64,000 nt of DNA from Streptomyces sp. TLI_105 (GCF_900105415.1 NZ_FNSM01000001.1:7944001-8008000); one strand, 5' to 3'. Counted from the first letter of the stretch, positions 9,153 through 17,473 are shown. Made by a program: numbers and translations. The notes: generated from the sequence alone by a model not told the origin.

Positions 9153-10039
9153 CGGACCGCCTCCGCCTCGTCCTTGCGGGCGCGCCGCAGGTAGCCGAGC
9201 ATGCCGAGGAAGAGGACGGCCATCAGGAGCATGGTGAGGGCGGAGCCGAGCGGCCAGTTCTGGCCCTGGAAGAACTTGTCCTGGATCAGGTTGCCGATCA
9301 TGATCTGGTCGGGGCCTCCCATGAGCTGGGCACTGACGAAGTCGCCCATGGCGGGCAGCAGGACGAGGACGCAGCCGGCGGCCGCCCCCTGCCGGGTGGC
9401 CGGGACGGTGACGAACAGGAAGGTCCGCAGCGGATCGGCGTACAGGTCGCGGCCGGCCTCGACGAGCGAGGTGTCCATGCGCTCCATGGCCGCGTAGAGC
9501 GGGATGATCATGAAGACGACGAAGCCGTAGACGAGACCGGCGACGACGCCCGCGCCGGTCTGCAGGATCCGGGTCCCCCCGTCGGCGAGTCCGATGGCGC
9601 GCAGCGCCCTGAGCAGCGGTCCGTCGTCGGACAGGACGACGGACCAGCCGTACATCCGCACCAGGTAGTTGGCGAAGAACGGGACGACGATCGCCGTGAT
9701 CAACAGGTTCTTGTACCGGCCGCCGCTGGTCGCGATGGCGTACGCGACGGGGTAGGCGACGACCAGACAGACGGCGCAGGTGACCAGGGCGTAGCCCAGC
9801 GACCGCAGCAGGACCGTGCGGTACGCCGGGTCGGCCAGGGCCGTGATGTTGTCGAGGACGAACCCGAAGCGCGGATTGCCGAGCGGGTCGGTGGTGCCGA
9901 ACGCGAGGGTGGCCACCAGGATCAGGGAGGCGACCAGGAAGACGGTCATCCAGAGCGTGCCGGGGAGCATCAGCCAGGTCCACAGACGTTCCCGGACCGG
10001 CTTTCTGCCGGCGCGTGGGGGACGGGCGGCGTCGGCCAT
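9149..10039 (-). CDS. potB: PotB-like ABC transporter permease
   Basis: About 296 residues. A cytoplasmic N-terminus (KPVRERLWTWLMLPGTLWM) leads into the first membrane helix, and the EAA loop reads EAGRDLYADPLRTFLFVTVP. FFANYLVRMYGW and GDFVSAQLMGGPD are blocks shared with polyamine permeases of the PotB family. It starts one base after the stop of the binding-protein gene and overlaps the PotC-like gene, fixing the operon order binding protein, PotB, PotC, PotA. Confidence 0.9.
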   Translation of the reverse strand: MADAARPPRAGRKPVRERLWTWLMLPGTLWMTVFLVASLILVATLAFGTTDPLGNPRFGFVLDNITALADPAYRTVLLRSLGYALVTCAVCLVVAYPVAYAIATSGGRYKNLLITAIVVPFFANYLVRMYGWSVVLSDDGPLLRALRAIGLADGGTRILQTGAGVVAGLVYGFVVFMIIPLYAAMERMDTSLVEAGRDLYADPLRTFLFVTVPATRQGAAAGCVLVLLPAMGDFVSAQLMGGPDQIMIGNLIQDKFFQGQNWPLGSALTMLLMAVLFLGMLGYLRRARKDEAEAVR

Positions 10040-10040
10040 G

Positions 10041-11171
10041 TCAGCCCGCCTTCACGTCGGTCCAGGCGGCGTCGCGGGCCTTCTCGCCCGTCGCGGTGCC
10101 GTTGCGGAAGAACATGTCGTCGCTGAGGTCGGCCGCGGTCACGAGGCACTGGGGGAAGGGCTCCACGAGCGCGGCGTAGGTGTCCTCCGTGCCGCGCACC
10201 GGCATCGGGTAGCCGATGTACTCGATGTTCCGCTTCACGTTCTCGGGCCGGAGCATGTAGTCGATGAAGAGCATGGCGGTGCCGGGGTGCGGCGCGTCGG
10301 CGGGGATGGCGTAGCAGTCGGAGTTGACCGGGGCGCCCTCGCGGGCGGTCTCGAAGCCGAACACGGACGGGTCCTTCGCCTGGGCGAGCATCGCGGCCAT
10401 GTCCCCGCTCCACGCCTGGGTCATGTCGGCGTTGCCGTTGAGCAGGTTGTTGTAGCTGTCGCTGGAGAAGCCGCGCAGCCGGGGGCGCAGGGCGCGCAGG
10501 GTGTCGGTGACGCGGTCGAGGTCGCCCGGCCGGTCGGTGGTGAGGGGCAGGCCGTGCTTGAGTGCGCCGATGGCCAGCACCTCGTCGCGGTCGTCGAGGA
10601 CGAAGACCTTGCCCTTGGCGTGGTCGTTCCACAGGTCGTCCCAGGAGCCGGTGAGGTCGCCGAGCCGGTCCCGGCGCCAGCCGATGCCGGTCTTGTACAT
10701 GGTGAAGGGGACGGTGTGCGCGGAGCGGGGGTCGTACCAGGGGTCGGCGAAGTAGTCGTACGCGCCGAACACGGCCTCGGCGTTCCTCAGGCGGGCGTGG
10801 TCGATGCGGCGCAGCCGGCCCCCTCGGGAGAGGCGCTCGGCCCACTTCGCCGTGGGGAAGATGATGTCGTAGCGGTTGCCGGCGTTGAGTTTGGCGGCCA
10901 TGCCTTCCATGGAGTCGTAGTTCGACTGGACGACTTTGACCCCGTACTCCTTGGAGAAGCCCGCGAAGACGGCCGGGTCGACGAAGTCGGCCCAGTTGAA
11001 GTAGACGAGGTCGCCGTCGACCTTGACGTCGATGGGGGCGTCGGCGGCCGCCTGGTCGGCGGCGTCGGAGGCGGAGGAGAATCCGCAGCCGGCCGCCGTC
11101 AGACCGAGGGCGGCGGTGGCGCCGGCGCGGAGCACTGAGCGGCGGGACAGGGAAGGTGCCTCGGGGGACAT
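10041..11171 (-). CDS. PotD-like polyamine/amine substrate-binding lipoprotein
   Basis: About 376 residues. The N-terminus has a twin-arginine segment (SLSRRSVLRAGATAALG) and a lipobox ending LTAAGC, so it is probably a Tat-exported lipoprotein. The mature part carries the PotD-type start VYFNWADFVDP, the YDIIFPTAKW block, VPFTMYKTGIGW and a WSGDMAAML stretch. It would bind the amine outside the membrane. ATG at 11171 follows GGAGAGGA; the frame is open to 11543, but the upstream part is low-complexity. A 166-bp repeat-rich leader separates it from the Rieske oxygenase gene. PotD-like proteins also bind other cationic solutes, so the ligand is open. Confidence 0.85.
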   Translation of the reverse strand: MSPEAPSLSRRSVLRAGATAALGLTAAGCGFSSASDAADQAAADAPIDVKVDGDLVYFNWADFVDPAVFAGFSKEYGVKVVQSNYDSMEGMAAKLNAGNRYDIIFPTAKWAERLSRGGRLRRIDHARLRNAEAVFGAYDYFADPWYDPRSAHTVPFTMYKTGIGWRRDRLGDLTGSWDDLWNDHAKGKVFVLDDRDEVLAIGALKHGLPLTTDRPGDLDRVTDTLRALRPRLRGFSSDSYNNLLNGNADMTQAWSGDMAAMLAQAKDPSVFGFETAREGAPVNSDCYAIPADAPHPGTAMLFIDYMLRPENVKRNIEYIGYPMPVRGTEDTYAALVEPFPQCLVTAADLSDDMFFRNGTATGEKARDAAWTDVKAG

Positions 11172-11270
11172 GGGGTCCTCTCCGTAGGGGCCGCTGGGGG
11201 ACGGCGGGCGGAACGGTCGGTGCGTCGACGCGTGGGGCGTTCGTCCGGGCGCGTTCGGGCGCGTTCGGGG

Positions 11271-11334
11271 CGGGGTACGGCGGTACGGCAATGCGGCGGT
11301 GCGGAGGTACGGCGATACGGCGGTACGGCGGTGT
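11271..11334. repeat. Tandem octanucleotide tract (GGCGGTAC)
   Basis: Eight consecutive 8-bp units follow the consensus GGCGGTAC (exact copies at 11279-11286 and 11319-11326; others differ at one to three positions). A 10-mer GCGTTCGGGC is also repeated at 11251-11270. The tract lies in the leader between the Rieske oxygenase gene and the binding-protein gene, and could vary in length and affect expression or RNA structure. Confidence 0.7.
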
Positions 11335-11337
11335 CGC

Positions 11338-12597
11338 TCACCCGCGCGGCGGGCCGGAGCCGGGGTCGGAGGCCGGTGCGGTACCCGTGGGATCGGCGGC
11401 ACCCGTGGGATCGGCTGGGTCCGAGGGCTCCGCGGGGTCGGCCAGGTCGGCGCGGATGCGGTCGGCGAACCAGCCGACCGCGAGCTCGCGCCGGGACAGC
11501 GGTCCGGGTTCGAACCCCGGGGTGGACAGACCGCGTTGGACACGGGCGACCAGCTCGGCGTCCTCGTCGTTGGTGATCCACCCGATGTGCATGTTCAGGC
11601 GCCGGGCGAGGCGGGTGCGCAGCCCGGTGCCGCGGCGGGTGTAGAAGGCGCCGGGGACGGCCACCCGGTCGACCGCGGTCGGCACGGCGGTCCACGCGAG
11701 CACGTGGTCGGGGTAGAAGTCGATGAGGGTGTTGGGGTAGATCACGGCGTACCGCCAGACCCTGCGGTCGGCCTCGGTGAGGCCGGGCATGGGCGCGGCG
11801 ACGCGCTGGTACAGCCGCTCGGCCCAGTTGGAGGACGGCTTGTCGCGCAGCGGCGAGGTGAACAGGACGTAGGAGTCGTGGATCTCGCAGCCGTAGCCCT
11901 GGTAGTCGAGCAGTCGCATCAGGCCGGGGTGGGCGACGGGTACGTGGTACCCCTCCAGGTAGTTGTCGACCGCGACCTTCCAGTTGGCCTCCTGGACCTC
12001 GGCGCGGGCCAGGAGGTGGATCCTGTCCCGGCCGACCGGCACCAGGTCCGCCCCGGCGTAGTGGCCGACGGCCTCGGCGAGTCCTGCGCAGCTCTCGGCG
12101 AGCGGAACGGCGCCGGGGTCGAGGTTGACGAAGACGAAGCCGAGGAAGGATTCGACCCGGGCCGGGAACAGGCCGAGGCGGGGCCTGTCGAGGCAGGGGA
12201 TCTGCCGGGCCTCGGGGGCGCCGACCAGGCTGCCGTCGAGGCGGTAGGTCCAGCCGTGGTACGGGCAGCGGATCGCCTTGCCGGCCGGTTCGGGGGCGGT
12301 GACCAGGCGGGTTCCGCGATGGCGGCAGACGTTGAGGTGGGCGGCGAGGCCGCCGTCCTCGGTGCGGACGACCAGGACCTCCCGGTCGGCGACGGTGGCG
12401 GCGAGCCGGGCCCCGGGGCCGGGCAGGTCGGACTCGTGGCACACGAGCTGCCAGGACCTGGCGAAGACCTGGCGGGTCTCGGCGTCGGCGACGGCGGGAT
12501 CGGTGTAGTGGCGGGCCGGCAGCGCGGGAGCGGGGAGGTCCCGGGCGGCCGTGTCGGGCGCGGTGGGTGCGCTGGGTGCGGGGGCTCTGGGGTGCAT
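11338..12597 (-). CDS. Rieske non-haem iron oxygenase, alpha subunit
   Basis: About 419 residues. The Rieske [2Fe-2S] ligands are C91-x-H93 (CRHRGTRL) and C111-x2-H114 (CPYHGW). The mononuclear iron site is DNYLEGYHVPVAHP, with H218 and H223, and a later Asp in DFYPDH near 297. The bridging acid between the two metal sites aligns to Glu215, whereas ring-hydroxylating enzymes have Asp; Glu is reported for the carnitine monooxygenase CntA group, so an N-dealkylating or quaternary-amine oxygenase is plausible. No beta-subunit gene is present. The last 40 residues are Pro/Asp/Thr low complexity. ATG at 12597 follows GAGGAG. It heads the leftward amine import operon and faces the gene set with a flavoprotein and ferredoxin that could supply electrons. 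Confidence 0.85.
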   Translation of the reverse strand: MHPRAPAPSAPTAPDTAARDLPAPALPARHYTDPAVADAETRQVFARSWQLVCHESDLPGPGARLAATVADREVLVVRTEDGGLAAHLNVCRHRGTRLVTAPEPAGKAIRCPYHGWTYRLDGSLVGAPEARQIPCLDRPRLGLFPARVESFLGFVFVNLDPGAVPLAESCAGLAEAVGHYAGADLVPVGRDRIHLLARAEVQEANWKVAVDNYLEGYHVPVAHPGLMRLLDYQGYGCEIHDSYVLFTSPLRDKPSSNWAERLYQRVAAPMPGLTEADRRVWRYAVIYPNTLIDFYPDHVLAWTAVPTAVDRVAVPGAFYTRRGTGLRTRLARRLNMHIGWITNDEDAELVARVQRGLSTPGFEPGPLSRRELAVGWFADRIRADLADPAEPSDPADPTGAADPTGTAPASDPGSGPPRG

Positions 12598-12694
12598 CGG
12601 TGACTCCTCGTGCCGCGGGGCGGCGATCGGTGTCGGGCGTCGATGTCGTGCGAACCGGACGCGGGCAGCGGGTCGGGGCGGGCGCCGGGACTGG

Positions 12695-12716
12695 GCTGAC
12701 CGATTGGACAGTCAGC
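12695..12716. promoter_or_regulatory. Degenerate third copy of the TetR-type site
   Basis: GCTGAC-N10-GTCAGC with the internal sequence CGATTGGACA resembles the two perfect palindromes 40-90 bp to the right and shares CTGACCGATtGG. It lies nearer the Rieske oxygenase start and may be a weaker operator for the leftward operon. Confidence 0.4.
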
Positions 12717-12751
12717 GTGGTGGCTGAATTCCGCCGGGTCAAGACTTGTAC

Positions 12752-12769
12752 GCTGACCGATCGGTCAGC
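12752..12769. promoter_or_regulatory. Perfect 18-bp TetR-type operator, copy 1
   Basis: GCTGACCGATCGGTCAGC is a perfect palindrome in the 491-bp divergent promoter region between the Rieske oxygenase gene and the gene at 13089. The TGACCGATCGGTCA core is typical of TetR-family operators. The regulator gene at 20854 at the end of the rightward operon is the obvious candidate to bind it. Confidence 0.7.
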
Positions 12770-12784
12770 TAGCTTGGTTATTGC

Positions 12785-12800
12785 CTGACCGATCGGTCAG
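12785..12800. promoter_or_regulatory. Perfect 16-bp TetR-type operator, copy 2
   Basis: CTGACCGATCGGTCAG repeats the core of copy 1; the two centres are 32 bp apart, about three helical turns, so two dimers would sit on the same DNA face. The stretch to its right up to 13088 contains no recognised gene and ends in GGAGG before the ATG at 13089. Confidence 0.7.
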
Positions 12801-13088
12801 CAAACGTGTTTCTGTCGCTGCTCCGCCGCCGCACTGCTTCTGACCTGCGTATTTGCTCGTCATCCCAGTGGGCGCGGCCCACGGCCCTCGCACCGGAAGC
12901 AGCCCGGCGTGCCCTGGCACCCGCCCCGGCACGTACCTCCCTCGCTTTCCTCCCCGATTCCCTCCCTCGACCGAGACCGCGGACGAGCCTCGGGCTCGAA
13001 CGCCCCCGCCTGGCCGCCCCACCGCCTGCCGGGACGGGCGGCCGGACCGGTCACGGCACCCGCACCCCCTTCCCTTCCGGAGGCACGC

Positions 13089-13730
13089 ATGAGTGGTCGT
13101 CGGCGTCTGGACTGGCTCGGGCTCACCCCCGAGCCGGAGCGGGAGCTGCCCGCAGCCGTCGCCGCGCTGCGTGCCTCCCTCGGCACGGCGCACCACCCGC
13201 CGCCGGGCCGGGCCGAACTCGCGGCCGCCGAGCGGCGCCGGGTGGAACGCCTGGTCCTGCGGGGCAGCCGGCACAGCTGGTTGCGCTACCTCACCGAAGC
13301 CACCGCGCTGGTGACCGCCGTGGCCCTCCGGCTCGACGAGCAGGGCGGCAAGGACCGCCAAGCGGACACCGACGCGGACATGAAGGCGGACGCGGACACG
13401 AGAGCCGGCGCGGGCACGGACACACGAGCCGACGCGGATACGCGAGCCGACTCGGACGCGAACACGCGAGCCGATCCGGACGCGAACACGCGAGCCGATC
13501 CGGACGCGGACACGCGAGCCGATGCCGACACGGACGTCTCGACCGCAGCCGCGCTGCTCGCCGCCGAGGTGATCCTCGATCACCACCGCATGCTCATCGG
13601 CCTGCCAGGAGCGGGATACGGCCGCACCGCAGGGGACCGCGCCGCGCTCGAAAGCGCGCTACGGCTCCTGCGCACCCGGTCCCGTACCGCCGGAACCGCC
13701 CCCACCGCCCGTACAGGAGACGGCAGATGA
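13089..13730 (+). CDS. Hypothetical protein with an internal Asp/Ala/Thr/Arg repeat
   Basis: About 213 residues; I do not recognise a family. The N-terminal half (residues 1-95) is ordinary helical sequence (RLVLRGSRHSWLRYLTEATALV), residues about 99-146 are an octapeptide repeat of the form DANTRADP, and the rest (AAALLAAEVILDHHRMLIGLP) is helical again. Apart from the repeat it is a small basic soluble protein. ATG at 13089 follows CCGGAGG; its TGA overlaps the next ATG (ATGA), so it is coupled to the NuoF-like gene and is the first gene of the rightward operon. It may be a small subunit or assembly factor of the NuoF-like flavoprotein; this is inference from position only. Confidence 0.7.
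   Translation: MSGRRRLDWLGLTPEPERELPAAVAALRASLGTAHHPPPGRAELAAAERRRVERLVLRGSRHSWLRYLTEATALVTAVALRLDEQGGKDRQADTDADMKADADTRAGAGTDTRADADTRADSDANTRADPDANTRADPDADTRADADTDVSTAAALLAAEVILDHHRMLIGLPGAGYGRTAGDRAALESALRLLRTRSRTAGTAPTARTGDGR
13383..13526 (+). repeat. 24-bp coding minisatellite, six units
   Basis: Six units of 24 bp in frame inside the hypothetical gene. The units at 13455-13478 and 13479-13502 are identical; the others diverge by a few bases. Each encodes eight residues ending in the TRA(D) theme. The 24-bp period keeps the frame, so copy number can change without breaking the protein. Confidence 0.85.
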
Positions 13731-15217
13731 CCCGCAGCCGCCACTCGACCCCGAGCCACCCCCCGACCACCAGCCGCCCCTCGACCACCATCCGTTACCC
13801 GACCGCCCCCGCGCCGGGTTCCGTGCTGGGCGCGACGCCCTGCTCCACGGAGAACGCCGAGGCGTACGAGGCCACCGGCGGCTACGCCGCCGCCGTCACC
13901 CCCGACGAGCTGCTGCACCACCTCGACGCCTGCGGTCTGCGCGGCCGCGGCGGCGCCGGATTCCCGGCCGCCGTCAAGCTCCGCACCGTCCGCGAGCACG
14001 GGCGACGCGGCCGGGGGAGCGGGACGCGCGGCGAGCGCGCCGCAGGTGCCGGCACCCCGGTCGTGGTGGCCAACGGGGAAGAGGGCGAGCCCGGTTCGGT
14101 CAAGGACCGCTGGCTGCTGCGGGCCCGCCCGCACCTGGTCCTCGACGGCCTCGTCCACGCGGCAGCGGTCACCGGCGCCGAACACGGCTACGTCTACCTC
14201 TCCGATCCGGAGGCGGCCCGCCGCGTCCGCCGAGCCCTCGCCGAACGCGTACCGCCGCTGCCCGTCGAGGTCGTCGAGACCGCCGCCGCCTATGTCGCCG
14301 GTGAGGAGACCGCGGTCGTCCGCCGGATCGACGGCGGGCCGGCCCTGCCGACCGCCAAACCGCCCCGTCCCTTCGAGCGGGGCGTCCGGGGCGCGCCGAC
14401 CCTGGTCGCCAACGTCGAGACCCTCGCCCGGATCGCGCTCGTCGCCGCCCGGCCCGACCTGCGCGAGCCGATCGCGCGCTCCACCCTGGTCACCCTCTCG
14501 GGCGGCAGCGTCGCACCTGTGCTCACCGAGGTGCCGTACGGGGTCCCCCTGCGCACCCTCGCCGCCGCCCACGGCACCCCGGCCCCGGTCGGCGCCCTGA
14601 TGGGAGGTCTCTTCGGCGGGCTCGTCGACGCCCGCGCCCTGGACCTGCCCCTCGAACCCGGCGCACTCGCTGCCGCGGGCACGGCGCTCGGCTGCGGAGC
14701 GATCCGCTTCCTCGCCGCCGACGTCTGCCCGGTGGGCGCCGCCGCCGACGCGGTCGGTCACCTCGCGGCCGAGAGCGCACGGCAGTGTGGCGTCTGCGTG
14801 TCGGGCTCGGCCGCGATCAGCGACGCTCTGGACCGCCTCGCCTCCGGATCCGCCGAACCCGACACTGCTGAGCGGCTGCACCGATGGGCGCGAGGACTGC
14901 CCGGGCGGGGAGCGTGCGGGCTGCTGGACGCCGCCGCCGGCCTCGCCGGAAGCCTGCTGCGGGTCTTCCCGGCACAGGTCAGGGCCCATCTCGACGGGCC
15001 CTGCCCGGTATGCCGGGCCGACGCCCCCGCCCGGGACCCGCACCGCCTGACCCGCCTGACCGTTCCGGTGCCGACCGTGCGCGCACCCGCCCCGACCGGA
15101 TCTGACCCGATCGCATCTGCCCCGACCCCGTCCGCTCCGACCCCGTCCGCTCCGGCCGCATCCGCCCCTACCACGCCCGCCGAGCCCAGGGCCGCCGTAC
15201 TGGAAGGAACGTCATGA
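13727..15217 (+). CDS. NuoF-like NADH-binding iron-sulfur flavoprotein
   Basis: About 496 residues, related to the 51-kDa (NuoF) subunit of complex I and to formate/hydrogen dehydrogenase flavoproteins. GLRGRGGAGFPAAVKL is the FMN/NADH-binding glycine-rich motif, VVVANGEEGEPGSVKDR matches the NuoF NADH site, and the SLBB-like and 4Fe-4S region follows (QCGVC then GACG). NuoF usually has C-x2-C-x2-C near the C-terminus; here the spacing differs. The last 40 residues are a Pro/Ala/Ser/Thr tail with a duplicated 15-bp unit. No other Nuo subunits are near, so it is not part of complex I; it could pass electrons from NADH to the adjacent ferredoxin. ATGA overlaps on both sides. Confidence 0.8.
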   Translation: MTRSRHSTPSHPPTTSRPSTTIRYPTAPAPGSVLGATPCSTENAEAYEATGGYAAAVTPDELLHHLDACGLRGRGGAGFPAAVKLRTVREHGRRGRGSGTRGERAAGAGTPVVVANGEEGEPGSVKDRWLLRARPHLVLDGLVHAAAVTGAEHGYVYLSDPEAARRVRRALAERVPPLPVEVVETAAAYVAGEETAVVRRIDGGPALPTAKPPRPFERGVRGAPTLVANVETLARIALVAARPDLREPIARSTLVTLSGGSVAPVLTEVPYGVPLRTLAAAHGTPAPVGALMGGLFGGLVDARALDLPLEPGALAAAGTALGCGAIRFLAADVCPVGAAADAVGHLAAESARQCGVCVSGSAAISDALDRLASGSAEPDTAERLHRWARGLPGRGACGLLDAAAGLAGSLLRVFPAQVRAHLDGPCPVCRADAPARDPHRLTRLTVPVPTVRAPAPTGSDPIASAPTPSAPTPSAPAASAPTTPAEPRAAVLEGTS

Positions 15218-15402
15218 AACTGCTGCTGGACGCCACGCTGTGCAACGGCTACGGCCTCTGCCAGGAGAACGCCCCCGAACTCGTCGAGCTCGACGAGTGG
15301 GGCTACGCGAAGGTCGTCGTCGACGTGCCGCCCGCTGCCGAGGACCGGGCCCGCGCCTGCGCGGAGAGCTGCCCCAACTCAGCCCTGCGCGTGGAGGGAT
15401 GA
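15214..15402 (+). CDS. [3Fe-4S] ferredoxin
   Basis: 62 residues, a single-cluster ferredoxin of the actinobacterial P450/oxygenase type. CNGYGLC near residues 10-16 supplies two ligands and CAESCP near the C-terminus another; the missing Cys in the first motif (C-x5-C rather than C-x2-C-x2-C) points to a 3Fe-4S cluster. Such ferredoxins normally donate electrons to oxygenases or acyl-CoA enzymes. Its ATG overlaps the stop of the NuoF-like gene (ATGA), and the next gene starts two bases after its stop. A ferredoxin beside a NADH-oxidising flavoprotein is a plausible chain to the Rieske enzyme. Confidence 0.9.
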   Translation: MKLLLDATLCNGYGLCQENAPELVELDEWGYAKVVVDVPPAAEDRARACAESCPNSALRVEG

Positions 15403-15403
15403 G

Positions 15404-17473
15404 ATGACGCGTGAGCTGACCTCGCTCTTCGACCCCGGATCGGTCGCCGTGGTCGGCGCCAGCGACGACCCGGCGAAGTACGGCCACGCGGTGGCCGCCC
15501 AGGCCCTTCGCGCGCCCGACCGGCGGCCCGTCCACCTGGTGAACCGGCGCGGCGGCACCGTACTCGGCCGGACGGCGGCCACCTCCCTCGCCGAGATCGG
15601 CGAGCCGGTCGACCTGGTGGTGATCTCCGTACCCGGCACCGGTTTCGAGGCGGCCGTCGACGACGCCCTCGCCTGCGGGGCGAAGGCGATCGTCGCCATC
15701 ACCGCCGGCTTCGCCGAGGCCGGCCCCGCCGGTCTCGCCCGCCAGCGGGCCGTCGCCGAGCGGGTCCGGGCCGCCGGAGCCGTGCTCGTCGGCCCCAACT
15801 GCCTGGGCATCGCGGACAACACCACCGAGCTGTACCTGGCCTCGGACCGGTTCGCGCCCGGTCGAGTCGCCCTGCTCAGCCAGAGCGGCAACCTGGCCCT
15901 CGAACTCCAGCTGCGCGGCGCCCCGCACGGCCTCGGATTCTCCCGTTTCGTCTCGCTGGGAAACCAGGCCGACGTCACCCTCGTCGACCTCGTCGAGGAC
16001 TGTGCCCACCACGAGCCCACCTCCGTGATCGCCGTGTACGCCGAGGACTTCGGCGACGGCCGGGCCTTCGCCCGCGCCGCCGCCGAGGCCGGCAAGCCCG
16101 TGGTCCTCCTCACCGCCGGCCGCGGCGCCGCCTCGGCCCGCAGCGCCCGGTCGCACACGGGGGCACTGACCACCTCGGCCGGCGTGGTGGCCGCGGCCTG
16201 CCGCGACGCGGGTGTCGAACTCGTCCGCACCCCACGGGAGATGACCGTGGTGCTCGCCGCCCTGGCCGGCGGGCGGCGCACGACCGGACGGCGGACCGCG
16301 GTCCTCACGGACGGCGGCGGCCACGGCGCGGTCGCCGCCGACGCCGCCGAGGACGCCGGGCTCGACGTGCCCGAGCTCGGCGCCCCGGCCCAGGACCGGC
16401 TGCGGAGCGTGCTGTGGGAGCAGTCCGCCGTCCGCAACCCGGTCGACCTCGCCGGCATGGGGGAGCGGCGCCCCCTCTCGTACGCCGACACCGTCCGCGA
16501 GCTGCTGGCCGCCGACGAGGTCGACGCCGTCCTGATGACGGGCTACTTCGGCGGGTACGCCGCCTCCGAAGGCGGCCTGGGCGGCGGGCCGGCCGGCGGC
16601 TCCGTCCTCGCCGAGGGCGAGCAACGGGCCGCGAAGGAGATCGCCGGACACCTCGCCGCCACACCGAAGCCGCTGGTCGTGCAGTCCATGTACCCGGAGT
16701 CGCCCAGCTGCCGGGCGCTCGCGGAGGCCGGCGTCCCGGTGTTCGCCGCCACCGAGGACGCGGCCCGCGCCCTCGCCGCGCTGACCGGCCGCGCGGCGGG
16801 CGCTCCGGCCGGGGTGGCCGCGCCGCCGCCGGTCGCGGCACCCCTGGGGGACCCCTCGTACCACGGTGTGCGGGCGCTGCTGGCCACGGCCGGAGTGCCC
16901 TTCCCACCGGCCCGGGAGATCACCGACGAGGCCGGGCTGCTCGCCGCTGCCGCCTCGTTCGAGGGGCCGTACGTCCTGAAGGCCCTCCACGTCCTGCACA
17001 AGTCCGACGCCGGCGGGGTGGCGCTGCGGCTCGCCGACCGGGACGCGCTGCTGGCCGCGTACCGGCGGATGCACGCCCGCCTCGACGCCCCGTCGTACTC
17101 GGTCGAGGCCATGGCGGACCTCTCGGACGGTGTCGAACTGATCGTCGGCGTCCAACGCGACCCCCGGTTCGGCCCGGTGGCGATGGTCGGCCTCGGCGGG
17201 GTGCTCACCGAGACCCTGCGGGACGTGGCCTTCGCCCTCGCGCCCGTGGCCGCCGGTTCCGCCGAGAAGCTGCTGAGGGGGCTGCGGACCGCCGCCCTGC
17301 TCGACGGTGTGCGCGGCCGGCCCGCCGTGGACGTGACGGCGGCCGCCGCTGTCATCGCCCGCGTCACCGAGGTCGCCACGGCCCACCCGGAGATCGCCGA
17401 GCTGGAGGTCAACCCGCTCCTGGTACGCCCGGACGGCGCCATCGCGCTGGACGCACGAGCCGTCCTCGGCTGA
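15404..17473 (+). CDS. NDP-forming acyl-CoA synthetase (CoA-binding plus ATP-grasp)
   Basis: About 689 residues. Domain order is CoA-binding Rossmann domain (SVAVVGASDDPAKYG, residues 10-130), succinyl-CoA ligase-like domain with the phospho-histidine motif RSHTGAL near residue 250, and a C-terminal ATP-grasp domain from about 480 (GPYVLKALHVLHKSDAGGV, LEVNPLLVRPDG). This is the single-chain acetate-CoA ligase (ADP-forming) architecture also used for other organic acids. It would activate the acid made in the pathway to an acyl-CoA for the dehydrogenases encoded next. Chain-length specificity cannot be read. It is followed by 108 bp before the first dehydrogenase gene. Confidence 0.88.
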   Translation: MTRELTSLFDPGSVAVVGASDDPAKYGHAVAAQALRAPDRRPVHLVNRRGGTVLGRTAATSLAEIGEPVDLVVISVPGTGFEAAVDDALACGAKAIVAITAGFAEAGPAGLARQRAVAERVRAAGAVLVGPNCLGIADNTTELYLASDRFAPGRVALLSQSGNLALELQLRGAPHGLGFSRFVSLGNQADVTLVDLVEDCAHHEPTSVIAVYAEDFGDGRAFARAAAEAGKPVVLLTAGRGAASARSARSHTGALTTSAGVVAAACRDAGVELVRTPREMTVVLAALAGGRRTTGRRTAVLTDGGGHGAVAADAAEDAGLDVPELGAPAQDRLRSVLWEQSAVRNPVDLAGMGERRPLSYADTVRELLAADEVDAVLMTGYFGGYAASEGGLGGGPAGGSVLAEGEQRAAKEIAGHLAATPKPLVVQSMYPESPSCRALAEAGVPVFAATEDAARALAALTGRAAGAPAGVAAPPPVAAPLGDPSYHGVRALLATAGVPFPPAREITDEAGLLAAAASFEGPYVLKALHVLHKSDAGGVALRLADRDALLAAYRRMHARLDAPSYSVEAMADLSDGVELIVGVQRDPRFGPVAMVGLGGVLTETLRDVAFALAPVAAGSAEKLLRGLRTAALLDGVRGRPAVDVTAAAAVIARVTEVATAHPEIAELEVNPLLVRPDGAIALDARAVLG

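Noticed and set aside
11299..12603. 434-codon plus-strand frame opposite the Rieske gene
   Set aside because: Shadow; no start site and no family resemblance.
13383..13526. CRISPR-like array
   Set aside because: The repeat is tandem without spacers and lies in frame inside a gene.
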